Assembly: GCF_029392855.1 (NCBI RefSeq)
Contig: NZ_CP113945.1
Location: forward strand, 744,001 to 808,000
Length of the DNA stretch: 64,000 nucleotides
Origin: Lactobacillus sp. ESL0680
Lineage (GTDB): Bacteria > Bacillota > Bacilli > Lactobacillales > Lactobacillaceae
Reading direction: 5' to 3'
Below the pieces are notes generated by a model. That model ran no database searches. It was not told the origin of the DNA and saw only the letters and a program-made list of their open reading frames with translations. The number at the start of each line of letters is the position of its first letter. The stretch's first letter is position 1. Shown here one piece after another: positions 17,869-26,404 of the stretch. A program made the translations under genes and the position numbers.

Positions 17869-19041
17869 GTGCGTGAAAAAATACACCATTTAGATTACAA
17901 AATTTTAGTGCCATATTTGTTGCTGATTGTCATTGGGATCATTATGGTTTATTCGGCAAGTTCTGATATTTTGCTGGTAAATGGTTTTAAGCCATCAGTT
18001 TATGGTGTCAGACAGGCAGAATATGCGATTGCTGGATTGGCTTTTGCCTTCTTATTTTTTAAATTAAAACTTGAAAATGTCAAGAGTGCTAAGTTTGTTG
18101 AGTGGTTTTTAGGCATTAGCACGATAATGCTGCTTTACTTAATTGGATTAAAAGTTATTAAGGGATCAGCAGCTGCTGTCAATGGTGCTGTTGGTTGGAT
18201 TGATCTGAAGGTTATCAAAATTCAACCGCTGGAAATTGCCAAATTAGCTCTAGTAGTTTACCTTGCGTTTATTTTAGACCGGCATGATGGTGCCTTTCGG
18301 CGCGGCCATATTATCGAAAATTTATCGCGGCCGGCAATTTTAGCTGGAATTATGATGTTTTTGGTATTACTTGAGCCGGATTTTGGGGGGACGGCAATTT
18401 TAGCAATGATCGTAATTGTGCTGTTTTCCATGTCGGGGATGCCCGCTAAGACGGCACTGATCTGGCTAATTGGCATTGGTGTCAGTGTCTTTTTGCTGGT
18501 AACATTAGTTGTCCATTGGAATCCTAAATTTTTGCAAGATAGCTATCAGTATCAACGGTTTATGTCCTTTCTGCACCCGTTTCAGCTGCAGCAAAAGGGT
18601 GGCGCCCAACTAGTTAACTCCTATTATGCAATTCATAATGGTGGCTTGTTTGGCGTTGGCCTTGGCAACAGTATGCAAAAACGTGGTTATTTACCGGAAC
18701 CATATACAGACTTCATTTTGTCGATTGCTGCTGAAGAACTTGGCGTAATTGGTGCAATCGTAATTGTAGGTCTGCTCTTTTACTTAATGTGGAGCATTAT
18801 GGAAGTAGGCATTCATGCCGATTCGCAATTTAATGCCTTAGTTTGCTTTGGTGTAGCTACAATTATTTTTACGGAAACTTTATTTAATGTTGGTGCGGTA
18901 TTAGGGCTGCTGCCGATTACTGGGGTGACCTTGCCGTTTATTTCTTATGGTGGGTCGTCAATGATTGTCCTTTCGGCATCAATCGGTTTAGTGCTCAATG
19001 TGGCAGCTAACGAACGAATGGAAAAGGAGAGTGAAGAATGA
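17869..19041 (+). CDS. ftsW: Peptidoglycan glycosyltransferase FtsW (SEDS family)
   Basis: A 390-residue membrane protein with about ten hydrophobic helices. SEDS proteins polymerise lipid II; FtsW does so at the division septum with its cognate class B PBP. Visible marks are MVYSASS near helix 1, PYTDFILSIAAEELG, and LPITGVTLPFISYGGSS near the C terminus. RodA is the main alternative, but the neighbours (ylbG, rsmD, coaD) match the Bacillus ftsW region. The start is GTG 17869 with AAGGAGAGG upstream; an earlier start would encode an unrelated 20-residue extension. Its end overlaps ylbG by 4 bases. Confidence 0.88.
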   Translation: MREKIHHLDYKILVPYLLLIVIGIIMVYSASSDILLVNGFKPSVYGVRQAEYAIAGLAFAFLFFKLKLENVKSAKFVEWFLGISTIMLLYLIGLKVIKGSAAAVNGAVGWIDLKVIKIQPLEIAKLALVVYLAFILDRHDGAFRRGHIIENLSRPAILAGIMMFLVLLEPDFGGTAILAMIVIVLFSMSGMPAKTALIWLIGIGVSVFLLVTLVVHWNPKFLQDSYQYQRFMSFLHPFQLQQKGGAQLVNSYYAIHNGGLFGVGLGNSMQKRGYLPEPYTDFILSIAAEELGVIGAIVIVGLLFYLMWSIMEVGIHADSQFNALVCFGVATIIFTETLFNVGAVLGLLPITGVTLPFISYGGSSMIVLSASIGLVLNVAANERMEKESEE

Positions 19042-19379
19042 GTGTTAATCAGGACTTACAAGACACCCCGATAACTAAGAGACAGGGCCTAATTGTCTAC
19101 CTTGATTCAGCCAGTAACCAGTATAAGCTGCGGCATTACGGCGATATTGTCTATTTTTCTAAAAAAATGTGTTACTGCGTTTTATATACCGATCAAAAAG
19201 AAATCGATCAGGTAATGCAAAAGCTAACTGCACTTGATTTTGTTAAAAAAGTTGAAAAATCGAGTGAAGAAAATTTGGATTTGTCCAGCAGTCATATTGA
19301 ACAACAAATTACAGAGATGGCTCAGGCCGCAGAAGATAAACTATTAAAAGAACAGGAAAAACTAGAACATTTATCATGA
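19038..19379 (+). CDS. YlbG family protein (DUF2129)
   Basis: A 113-residue soluble protein whose central region (GLIVYLDS, then LRHYGDIVYFSKKMCYCVLY) is the YlbG/DUF2129 pattern. Function is unknown. In Firmicutes it lies next to rsmD, as here. The C-terminal third is a charged helix. It overlaps ftsW by 4 bases (ATGA) and rsmD by 4 bases. Confidence 0.85.
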   Translation: MSVNQDLQDTPITKRQGLIVYLDSASNQYKLRHYGDIVYFSKKMCYCVLYTDQKEIDQVMQKLTALDFVKKVEKSSEENLDLSSSHIEQQITEMAQAAEDKLLKEQEKLEHLS

Positions 19380-19927
19380 GAATTATTTCTGGCAAGTATG
19401 CCAAGCGCAACTTATTTACGTTAAAAAGTCAAAAGACAAGACCAACTAGTGATAAGGTTAAGGAATCACTATTTAATAGTTTGGGGCAATTTTTTTCAGG
19501 TGGACAGGTGCTTGACCTATATGGCGGCAGCGGTGCCTTGGGCATTGAAGCCGTATCGCGCGGCTGCGATCATGCAACAATCATTGATATTAATTATGCA
19601 GCGGTAGAAATTATCCGTAAAAATGTCGCTCTCACTCAAGAAGAAGAGCGGTTTTCAATTTATAAGATGCCCAGCAATAATGCACTTAAAAAGTTGGCTC
19701 AGGATAAGCAGCAGTTTGATTTGGTATTTTTAGATCCGCCTTATGCTAAACAGCAAATTGTCAAAGATATGCAAAAAATGCTGGCATTAGACTTATTAAC
19801 GCCAAATGCGATAATTGTCGCTGAAACTGATGATGAAACTAGTTTGGGCGATATTGCCGACTTTACGCTGCTTAAAGAGCATCATTTAGGCAAAACAATC
19901 GTTCGCTTCTATCGGAGGGCAGAGTAA
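19376..19927 (+). CDS. rsmD: 16S rRNA (guanine(966)-N(2))-methyltransferase
   Basis: A 183-residue Rossmann-fold methyltransferase that modifies G966 of 16S rRNA with SAM. The N-terminal MRIISGKYAKR, the SAM site VLDLYGGSGALGIEA (about residues 44-58) and the catalytic LDPPYAK (about 119-122) are typical of RsmD. The length is normal. It overlaps ylbG by 4 bases and coaD by one base (TAATG), so the genes are translationally coupled. Confidence 0.95.
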   Translation: MRIISGKYAKRNLFTLKSQKTRPTSDKVKESLFNSLGQFFSGGQVLDLYGGSGALGIEAVSRGCDHATIIDINYAAVEIIRKNVALTQEEERFSIYKMPSNNALKKLAQDKQQFDLVFLDPPYAKQQIVKDMQKMLALDLLTPNAIIVAETDDETSLGDIADFTLLKEHHLGKTIVRFYRRAE

Positions 19928-20406
19928 TGACAGTCGCTTTATTTCCGGGGAGTTTTGACCCGATTACGAACGGCCATGTTGACGTTGCCAGACAGGCTGC
20001 AGGGATGTTTGACAAGCTGTATGTGGTCATAATGACTAACACTTCTAAAGAATATTTATTTACCGTTGACGAACGGGTTGCCTTTGCTCAAGATGCGTTA
20101 AAAGATTGTCCAAATGTTGAAGTCTTGAAAAGACCAGAAGACTTAACAGTTAATGTTGCGCGTGAGTTACATGCCCAAGCGATTGTTCGCGGTGTTCGCA
20201 ACAGTTCCGACTTTTTGTACGAGCAAGAAATTGCGGCAATGAATAAAAAAATGGTACCAGAAGTGGCGACAGTTTTGTTATTTACCAAGCCAGAAGATAG
20301 TTTTGTTGCCTCGAGCATTATTAAGGAAGTTGCTCATTTTCATGGTGATATTAGTGCTTTTCTGCCTCAAAAGGCAGCTGAGGCCTTGAAACAAAAGTTG
20401 GGATAA
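19927..20406 (+). CDS. coaD: Phosphopantetheine adenylyltransferase
   Basis: A 159-residue enzyme for the fourth step of coenzyme A synthesis (4'-phosphopantetheine plus ATP to dephospho-CoA). The nucleotidyltransferase motif GSFDPITNGH lies at residues 8-17. Further marks are RGVRNSSDF and the C-terminal ASSIIKEVA stretch that stands for the family's ISSTLVKEVA. The length is normal. It overlaps rsmD by one base. Confidence 0.96.
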   Translation: MTVALFPGSFDPITNGHVDVARQAAGMFDKLYVVIMTNTSKEYLFTVDERVAFAQDALKDCPNVEVLKRPEDLTVNVARELHAQAIVRGVRNSSDFLYEQEIAAMNKKMVPEVATVLLFTKPEDSFVASSIIKEVAHFHGDISAFLPQKAAEALKQKLG

Positions 20407-20411
20407 TTTTT

Positions 20412-21461
20412 ATGGCACAAGAGCAGCAAGACAAGCGACAGGGTAAAAAACAGGCACGAAATTGGCTATTATTCATTATTGCCTTGGTTTTAGTAATTGT
20501 TGGTTTAAGTTGGCCAACGAATTATTACTTAGAAATGCCGGGACAGGCGATTTCTACCGGTCAATTTGTGAAAAGCAAGAAACCTAAGCCTAATAATCTA
20601 TATTTGGTGACGGTAAGTGAAACCAGTCGGCCAGCAACAGTTTGGCAATATTTATGGAGCTACACGCAAAAATATACAACGCGAATACCAAGTTCAGAAT
20701 TATTGGGCGGCGAAACTAACAGTCAGTATGAGGAACTGCAAAACTGGTACATGGAAACCAGCCAGCAAAATGCAATTTACTATGCTGCTAAACAGGCAGG
20801 CCTAAAGCCTCGGCTGGACTATAAAGGCGTTTATGTAATGCAAGTGCAGAAGCATTCGAGCTTTAAGAATAAATTGCAAGTCGGCGATACGGTTCTAGGA
20901 GCCAATGGTCATCGGTTTAAGTCAACTGAAGAAATGATGCGGTATTTACAGAAGCAGCCGCTTCATGCGCGAGTTAAGATTATGGTATTGCGTGAGGGTA
21001 AGCAGCAGTTTTTTACCGGTAAGATTGTGAAAGTTGCGGGAACCGGTAAGCCGGGAATTGGTATTCAGCTGGTTGAGCATGTTCAGGTCACTACGAAACC
21101 GCGATTAACTATTAATGCGGGCGAGATTGGCGGGCCATCTGCAGGGTTAATGTTTACTCTAACCAGTTATGAGACGTTTACTGGGCGCCAATTGGCACGG
21201 GGTCATAAGATTGCCGGCACGGGGACGATTGCTCCGGATGGCAAAGTTGGCATTATTGGCGGTGTTGACAAAAAAGTTGTTGCCGCGGATAAAGCTGGCG
21301 CTGAGGTTTTCTTTGCTCCAACGGATACAACAGGTGTCAAAAAATCGGCAAGTAATTATGCAATTGCCAAGAAGACTGCCCAAGCAATTCATTCAAAGAT
21401 GAAAATTGTTCCGGTAAGAACATTTAATGATGCTCTCAATTACTTAAAACAGAATTATTAA
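20412..21461 (+). CDS. PDZ/Lon-type membrane protease (SepM/YlbL family)
   Basis: A 349-residue protein with one N-terminal membrane helix (about residues 16-36), a PDZ domain (about 120-210) and a C-terminal Lon-type Ser-Lys protease domain. The catalytic serine lies in GGPSAGLMF (about residue 243) and the lysine in GVDKKVVAADKAGA (about 285-290). Relatives include Bacillus YlbL and streptococcal SepM, which trims competence peptide outside the cell. No competence-peptide gene is present here, so the substrate is unknown. It is the last gene before a terminator. Confidence 0.9.
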   Translation: MAQEQQDKRQGKKQARNWLLFIIALVLVIVGLSWPTNYYLEMPGQAISTGQFVKSKKPKPNNLYLVTVSETSRPATVWQYLWSYTQKYTTRIPSSELLGGETNSQYEELQNWYMETSQQNAIYYAAKQAGLKPRLDYKGVYVMQVQKHSSFKNKLQVGDTVLGANGHRFKSTEEMMRYLQKQPLHARVKIMVLREGKQQFFTGKIVKVAGTGKPGIGIQLVEHVQVTTKPRLTINAGEIGGPSAGLMFTLTSYETFTGRQLARGHKIAGTGTIAPDGKVGIIGGVDKKVVAADKAGAEVFFAPTDTTGVKKSASNYAIAKKTAQAIHSKMKIVPVRTFNDALNYLKQNY

Positions 21462-21463
21462 TT

Positions 21464-21496
21464 AAAAAAGTCCAGAAAAATTTCTGGGCTTTTTTC
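21464..21496 (+). terminator. Intrinsic terminator between ylbL-like gene and comEA
   Basis: GTCCAGAA pairs with TTCTGGGC, with A and T runs on either side. Confidence 0.8.
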
Positions 21497-21521
21497 GTAT
21501 TTAATAATTGAGGTGAAAAGC

Positions 21522-22229
21522 GTGAACTGGGAACAAATCAAAGATTTTATTTTAGAACATAAGCAGTATTTTTTAGTTGGCTTAGTTGTTATTGGAATTG
21601 TTCTTTGGACTCATCAGGGCAGCAGGCAAAATGACACTGCCACTGAATTTACTGAGGAGCAACATTCAGCGCAAAAAGAGACACCAGCTAAAGAAACGGC
21701 TAATGAAGTTAGTAGTAAACAAGATCCAGAGCCAGCAAAAGCTAAAAGCGTCACCTGTGATATTTCGGGAGCGGTTAAGCATCAAGGTGTCTATACCTTG
21801 AAGTCTAGTGCAAGACTGCAGGAATTAATTGAAGCGGCTGGCGGCACTACAAATAATGCAGAGTTAAAGCAAGTTAATCGTGCCTTAATTTTACAAGATC
21901 AGGATAAGGTCCATATTCCTTATCGGGGCGAAAAAATTAAGGCTAATGAAATTGTAACTTCGGTAAGTGGTAGTTCGGCTGCAACTCCAGTAGATAGCAC
22001 GAGCAGCACAACTTCTGCAGATGATGCTACTGACCATTCAAAAGTTAATTTGAATACAGCCGATGCTCAAGGATTACAAAAGCTTAATGGGATTGGGGAA
22101 AAGAAGGCGGAACAGATTATTGCTTACCGACAAAAAAACGGTAGTTTTAAGAAAATTGAAGATTTGAAGCAAGTTTCAGGAATTGGTGATAAAACTTTTG
22201 CGGCGCTTAAAGACCAGTTGGCAGTCTGA
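21522..22229 (+). CDS. comEA: Competence protein ComEA
   Basis: A 235-residue DNA-receptor homolog of the transformation machinery. It has one N-terminal membrane helix (about residues 14-32), a Ser/Thr/Lys-rich stalk, an SLBB-like domain (about 80-140), a second low-complexity linker, and a C-terminal helix-hairpin-helix pair (VNLNTADAQGLQKLNGIG, then LKQVSGIGDK) that binds double-stranded DNA. The start is GTG 21522 with GAGGTG (21510-21515) upstream; GTG 21513 lies inside that site. The HhH domain is complete. ComEC follows, overlapping its end. Confidence 0.92.
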   Translation: MNWEQIKDFILEHKQYFLVGLVVIGIVLWTHQGSRQNDTATEFTEEQHSAQKETPAKETANEVSSKQDPEPAKAKSVTCDISGAVKHQGVYTLKSSARLQELIEAAGGTTNNAELKQVNRALILQDQDKVHIPYRGEKIKANEIVTSVSGSSAATPVDSTSSTTSADDATDHSKVNLNTADAQGLQKLNGIGEKKAEQIIAYRQKNGSFKKIEDLKQVSGIGDKTFAALKDQLAV

Positions 22230-24480
22230 ACTGCTAGCTCCCGGCTTTTTCTTACTGCTGGCATTACTAGGCGTTGATTTAAGTTTTGGCATTTATCAGA
22301 GCCATGGCTATTTACAGCAGTTAGTTTGTATTTTATTGGCAGGTTATTTGACCTGTCTGCTTTTGAAAAAGTTTGGTCGCTTGAAGTGGCTTATTGTTGT
22401 CGTTTTGATAATTGGAGCGATTAATGTTGCCTTACATAACCATCAAACTCATTTTACATTGGTGAAAAATGCGGTAATTAAAGTTTATCCCGATCAAATT
22501 AAGGTTGATGATGATTGGCTGTCCGGTATTGGCCACGTGAAAACCGGGCAAATTTTAGTTGCGGGAACGGTAACCAAGCAGCAGCTTAGGCAGCTTAATC
22601 AAGGACAGCTGGTTTATCTATCTAGCTTAGTAGGTGATGTTAAGCCAATTGAACCAGCGACTAATTATGGTCAATTTGACTTGCGCCAATATTATGCTGG
22701 TAAAAATATTGAGCAGCAGGTTAAACTTAAAAGTTGCCAAATGCAGGCTCGAGCTGGCAGTTGGAGCGATTATTTTCATTACTTAAGGTTTAAATTGCAG
22801 TCTTATTTTCAAAAAATGCCCCGAATTTTAGGATTTTTTAGCAGCGAATTAATATTGGGAGAAAATCCCAACCAGGATAATCAGCAAATTTTAGATAATT
22901 ACCGTGATCTGGGAGTAATCCATATTTTAAGCATTTCGGGTCTGCATGTTGGGATTTATGCGCTGGTAATTAGTACACTTTGTTATTATCTAAAATTTAC
23001 CGAAGAAGAGACCTTTGGCTGCTGTCTGATTATCTTAGTGGCTGGGGTGTTTTTGAGTAATGGTCAAGCAGGTTTTGTACGTGCTAGTCTAACTTATCTT
23101 TTAGGAAAAATATTTAGTTTCAAAGGTTGGCAAATAAAGCATTTTGATTTGTTAGGCTTAACTTGTCTGGTGCATTTATTGCTCAATCCACGCTTAATGA
23201 TGGGCACTAGCGCCATTTTGACTTATACGCTGACTTTCGGGTTAGAGATGACTGATAAAATGCCGAACTTGAAGCAGTCAGCAATGCTTAATTTATTATT
23301 AACTCCATTATTGCTGGTTTATTTTTTTCAGTTCAACCTATTAACAGTTCTTTTTAACTTGTTAGTTGTACCATATTTTAACTGGGTAGTAATGCCGCTG
23401 ACATTTATTAACCTAGTGGTATTTAGCTGGAATCCACATCTGTCTATAATATTTGAGTATCTTTTGAATTACGGTGAACAGATCATTGGTAAATTATCGG
23501 CAACTAAAATTGGCTTATTAACTTTTGGCAAGATTAATTGGTGGCAGTGTCTCTTTTTGTTAATTTTAACAGCAGCTTTATTAATTAATATTAATGAAAA
23601 AGGACAAATAGTTAAATTGAGTCGTAATTTAGCAGTCGGACTTGGCGTAACTTATCTATTGTTGCTGCTTGCAATTCATTTTCCACTTACTGGACAAGTA
23701 ACTTTTATTGATGTTGGGCAGGGGGATAGTATTTTAATTACAACACCACTTTGGCGGCGCGTATATATGATTGATGTGGGTGGCAAATTAAATTTTGGCG
23801 GCAAAAAATCAACACCGCAAGTTAATAAAATAACCATTCCACTTCTTAAAGCTGAGGGCATTAGTCAAATTGATAGGCTCTTTGTTTCACACCAGGATGC
23901 CGACCATGTTGGTGATTTAGGACCACTCTTAGAACAAGTAAAAGTCAAAAAGTTGTATATGGCGCAAGGGCTGATTAATAATCCGTCTTTTCAAAAAAGA
24001 ATTAATGGCCGAATTACTCGCGGGCAGATTGTTCAATTATTGGCGGGGATGACTGTCAAGGGACCAGTGACTTTTCATGTTGTGTACCCATTTAAACCGG
24101 GATTAGGAACCAATGATGATTCGCTATCCTTAACCTTTACATTGGCACATAAAAGTTGGCTTTTTACTGGCGACTTGGGTCAGGCTGGCGAGCAAGAAAT
24201 TATGTCTAGGTATGGCCTTCATGCTGATTATTTTAAATTAGGGCATCATGGCAGTAGGACAGCATCTAACCCGGAATTTTTACAGAAATTACACCCAGCA
24301 ATGGTCTTTATTTCTGCTGGTCGAAATAATCGTTTTGGCCATCCGCATTCAGAGACCTTGGCAACACTGCAAGCGCAACATATACCGTGGGCTTCAACCC
24401 AAGACTGTGGTATGATTACATGGACTTATGGCATAACTAAGCCTAAACTAACACGTTTTATCACGGTGAATAACAAATGA
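22183..24480 (+). CDS. comEC: DNA internalization channel ComEC/Rec2
   Basis: A 765-residue polytopic membrane protein that carries one DNA strand across the membrane in transformation. It has N-terminal hydrophobic helices, an OB-like soluble loop, the competence domain (LSISGLHVGIYAL, about residues 245-257) and a C-terminal metallo-beta-lactamase domain (DVGQGDSILI; SHQDADHVGD about 567). The frame is intact. The start is uncertain: TTG 22183, GTG 22186 and TTG 22198 all lie inside the end of comEA, and the last gives MRRLKTSWQ with GGTG nine bases upstream. It ends in a 4-base overlap with holA. Confidence 0.9.
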   Translation: MVIKLLRRLKTSWQSELLAPGFFLLLALLGVDLSFGIYQSHGYLQQLVCILLAGYLTCLLLKKFGRLKWLIVVVLIIGAINVALHNHQTHFTLVKNAVIKVYPDQIKVDDDWLSGIGHVKTGQILVAGTVTKQQLRQLNQGQLVYLSSLVGDVKPIEPATNYGQFDLRQYYAGKNIEQQVKLKSCQMQARAGSWSDYFHYLRFKLQSYFQKMPRILGFFSSELILGENPNQDNQQILDNYRDLGVIHILSISGLHVGIYALVISTLCYYLKFTEEETFGCCLIILVAGVFLSNGQAGFVRASLTYLLGKIFSFKGWQIKHFDLLGLTCLVHLLLNPRLMMGTSAILTYTLTFGLEMTDKMPNLKQSAMLNLLLTPLLLVYFFQFNLLTVLFNLLVVPYFNWVVMPLTFINLVVFSWNPHLSIIFEYLLNYGEQIIGKLSATKIGLLTFGKINWWQCLFLLILTAALLININEKGQIVKLSRNLAVGLGVTYLLLLLAIHFPLTGQVTFIDVGQGDSILITTPLWRRVYMIDVGGKLNFGGKKSTPQVNKITIPLLKAEGISQIDRLFVSHQDADHVGDLGPLLEQVKVKKLYMAQGLINNPSFQKRINGRITRGQIVQLLAGMTVKGPVTFHVVYPFKPGLGTNDDSLSLTFTLAHKSWLFTGDLGQAGEQEIMSRYGLHADYFKLGHHGSRTASNPEFLQKLHPAMVFISAGRNNRFGHPHSETLATLQAQHIPWASTQDCGMITWTYGITKPKLTRFITVNNK

Positions 24481-25463
24481 CATTACTTTCTTTATTTAAA
24501 AATTCCAACAGCAATAATCTGCAAACCTTAATCCTGGGTGAAGATAGCTTCTTAAATGATTATCTGGCCCGTTCTTATACGCATGAAGAACGTTTTAATA
24601 ACTTTGAACGGGTTAATGTTGATTGTGAAGGTGAAGGCCTTGATGAATTAATTGCAGACTTAACTGAATCAAGTTTATTTAGCCAGCAAAAAATCATTAC
24701 AGTCAAAAACCCGTTTTTCTTAACGGCAAAAGCACCTAAAAAAGTGCAGAAGCAGATGGATCAATTGCAGGAAATCTTTGCAAATTTACAACAGTTAGAT
24801 GACATTGTTGTGCTGGTAGCTTCTTATGACAAGGTTGACCGGCGTAAAAAGTTAACTAAAACAGTCATGCAGCAGTTCAACGTTGTTGAAACCAAGGTCA
24901 AAACATACGAGGTCGCTGCGGTAACTAAAAATTTGATTGCCGCAGAAGGTTACCAGATTTCACGTACCGGCTTGCAATTATTACTGCAGCGCAGCGATCA
25001 GGTTTTGGATACGATTTTAGGTAATTACAATAAGCTGAAAATGGTTGCGGTTGATGGGAAAATTACTGAACAGGCAATTGCGCAGAATGTTGACTTATCG
25101 CTTGCACAAAATGTTTTTGCTATTTTGGAGTCTGCATTAAAGCATAACTACCAAGAAGCGATTAGCCGGCTTGATAACCAATTGCGTGAAGGAAGTAATC
25201 CAATTCAATTATTAGCCGTTTTTGAAAATCAGTTAGAATTAATTTTAGCTGCAAAAATTTTACAAAAGCGGGGAAGAAGTGAGGCTCAGATTGTGAAGGC
25301 ACTTAGCGTTCATCCTTACCGTGTAAAATTAGCTCTAGGTAATCGTTTGGCACCTGAAGATCTAATGCGTTTATTGGAAGAGGCAATTAAGCTAGACTTT
25401 AATTATAAAAATGGCCAGTATCATGAAGATAACTTTCTGAAATTATTTATTTTGAATGTATAA
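24477..25463 (+). CDS. holA: DNA polymerase III subunit delta
   Basis: A 328-residue clamp-loader subunit that opens the beta sliding clamp. The pattern is that of HolA: QTLILGEDSFLNDYL at the start, SLFSQQKIITVKNP, and a central DLSLAQNVFAILESAL before the C-terminal collar helices. The length is normal (about 340). HolA has a degenerate AAA+ fold with no Walker A, which agrees with what is seen. Its place after comEC is the common Firmicute order. Confidence 0.93.
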   Translation: MTLLSLFKNSNSNNLQTLILGEDSFLNDYLARSYTHEERFNNFERVNVDCEGEGLDELIADLTESSLFSQQKIITVKNPFFLTAKAPKKVQKQMDQLQEIFANLQQLDDIVVLVASYDKVDRRKKLTKTVMQQFNVVETKVKTYEVAAVTKNLIAAEGYQISRTGLQLLLQRSDQVLDTILGNYNKLKMVAVDGKITEQAIAQNVDLSLAQNVFAILESALKHNYQEAISRLDNQLREGSNPIQLLAVFENQLELILAAKILQKRGRSEAQIVKALSVHPYRVKLALGNRLAPEDLMRLLEEAIKLDFNYKNGQYHEDNFLKLFILNV

Positions 25464-25500
25464 AAAAAGACAAGAACCAAAATGGTTCTTGTCTTTTTAA
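25462..25500. terminator. Bidirectional terminator between holA and rpsT
   Basis: AAAAAGACAAGAACCA pairs perfectly with the T-ending arm at 25483-25498 across an AAA loop. It lies between convergent genes. Confidence 0.9.
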
Positions 25501-25526
25501 TTGTTAGTCAATAAAAATTAGGCTAA

Positions 25527-25778
25527 CTATTTAGCCAATTTAGCCAAACGACTCTTGTCACGGCTAGCCTTGTTCTTATGAATAAGACCCTTTGAAGCAG
25601 CCTTGTCCAAAGCACGAGCAGCAGCAATGTGTAATTCGGAGGCGTCTTCAGCACCGGCTGCTTGAGCAGTCTTGAACTTCTTAACAGCAGTTCTTAACTG
25701 GTTCATTTGAGCGGCGTTACGCTTTCTAGCAGCATCTTGAGTTTTAACACGCTTAATAGCTGATTTGATTTGTGGCAT
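25527..25778 (-). CDS. rpsT: 30S ribosomal protein S20
   Basis: An 83-residue, Lys/Ala-rich, all-helical protein of the 30S subunit: [14 protein letters not shown] at the start and [15 protein letters not shown] near the end are typical S20. The start is ATG 25778, preceded by GGAGGTGA; a slightly longer reading to 25793 would cross that site. It is monocistronic, with a consensus promoter upstream and a shared terminator downstream. Confidence 0.96.
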   Translation of the reverse strand: MPQIKSAIKRVKTQDAARKRNAAQMNQLRTAVKKFKTAQAAGAEDASELHIAAARALDKAASKGLIHKNKASRDKSRLAKLAK

Positions 25779-25815
25779 GAGATTCACCTCCATTGATCGT
25801 AATTTTACTTAATTG

Positions 25816-25844
25816 ATTATACTGGAGAATAATCGCAGATGCAA
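25816..25844 (-). promoter_or_regulatory. rpsT promoter
   Basis: On the minus strand TTGCAT (25839-25844), a 17-base spacer and TATAAT (25816-25821). One of the best promoters in the window, divergent from rpsO. Confidence 0.75.
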
Positions 25845-25882
25845 GATAATTTATACTTGCTTTTTAAAAAAATAATCTGTAT

Positions 25883-25888
25883 TATACT
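25883..25888 (+). promoter_or_regulatory. Candidate -10 of rpsO
   Basis: TATACT, about 90 bases before the rpsO start. The nearest -35-like TTGCTT (25857-25862) is 20 bases away, longer than ideal. Confidence 0.4.
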
Positions 25889-25897
25889 ATTGTTGTG

Positions 25898-25949
25898 AAC
25901 CGTTAACGCTGTTTGCACGCTCACACCTGACGGTTAACGTTGTTAACGG
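25898..25949 (+). promoter_or_regulatory. Self-complementary rpsO leader (candidate S15 autoregulatory site)
   Basis: AACCGT (25898-25903) can pair with ACGGTT (25930-25935), while CCGTTAAC (25900-25907) can instead pair with GTTAACGG (25942-25949). The choices are mutually exclusive and end shortly before the AAAGGTG ribosome binding site. S15 is known to repress its own translation through leader structures in several bacteria; binding here is inferred. Confidence 0.45.
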
Positions 25950-25979
25950 CAATTATTTTAGTGAAAGGTGAAAAATATT

Positions 25980-26249
25980 ATGGCAATTTCAAAAGCTGAA
26001 AAAGACGAAATCATTAAGAAGTACGCAACTCACGAAGGCGATACAGGCTCAACTGAGGTTCAAGTTGCAATCTTGACTACAGATATCAACAACTTGACTG
26101 AACACATGAAGAGTCACTCACACGATCACCATTCTTACGTTGGTTTACTTAAGAAGATTGGTCACCGTCGTAACTTACTTCGTTACTTACAAGATAACGA
26201 CATCAATCGTTACCGTGAATTAATCAAGAAGTTAGGTTTACGTCGTTAA
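25980..26249 (+). CDS. rpsO: 30S ribosomal protein S15
   Basis: An 89-residue primary-binding protein of the 30S platform. [29 protein letters not shown] and [10 protein letters not shown] are the diagnostic S15 segments. ATG 25980 gives [15 protein letters not shown] (25964-25970) is its ribosome binding site. Monocistronic, ending at a terminator. Confidence 0.97.
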   Translation: MAISKAEKDEIIKKYATHEGDTGSTEVQVAILTTDINNLTEHMKSHSHDHHSYVGLLKKIGHRRNLLRYLQDNDINRYRELIKKLGLRR

Positions 26250-26262
26250 TTGCAAATATGAT

Positions 26263-26296
26263 AAAAAAGTCAGCTCGTTTCGAACTGGCTTTTTTA
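26263..26296 (+). terminator. Intrinsic terminator after rpsO
   Basis: AAAAAAGTCAG pairs with CTGGCTTTTTT (one G-U), T run. Confidence 0.85.
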
Positions 26297-26299
26297 TTT

Positions 26300-26327
26300 T
26301 TGTCATCATTACTTTTTATGCTAAAAT
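26300..26327 (+). promoter_or_regulatory. rnjB promoter with extended -10
   Basis: TTGTCA (26300-26305), 16 bases, then TGCTAAAAT (26319-26327). About 75 bases before the rnjB start. Confidence 0.6.
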
Positions 26328-26404
26328 TAACAAAGATACTTTTTACGTTGTGATCGCTATGATCCATAAAATAACAACTGAATAGAAATAGAAAAGGAAG
26401 TATA

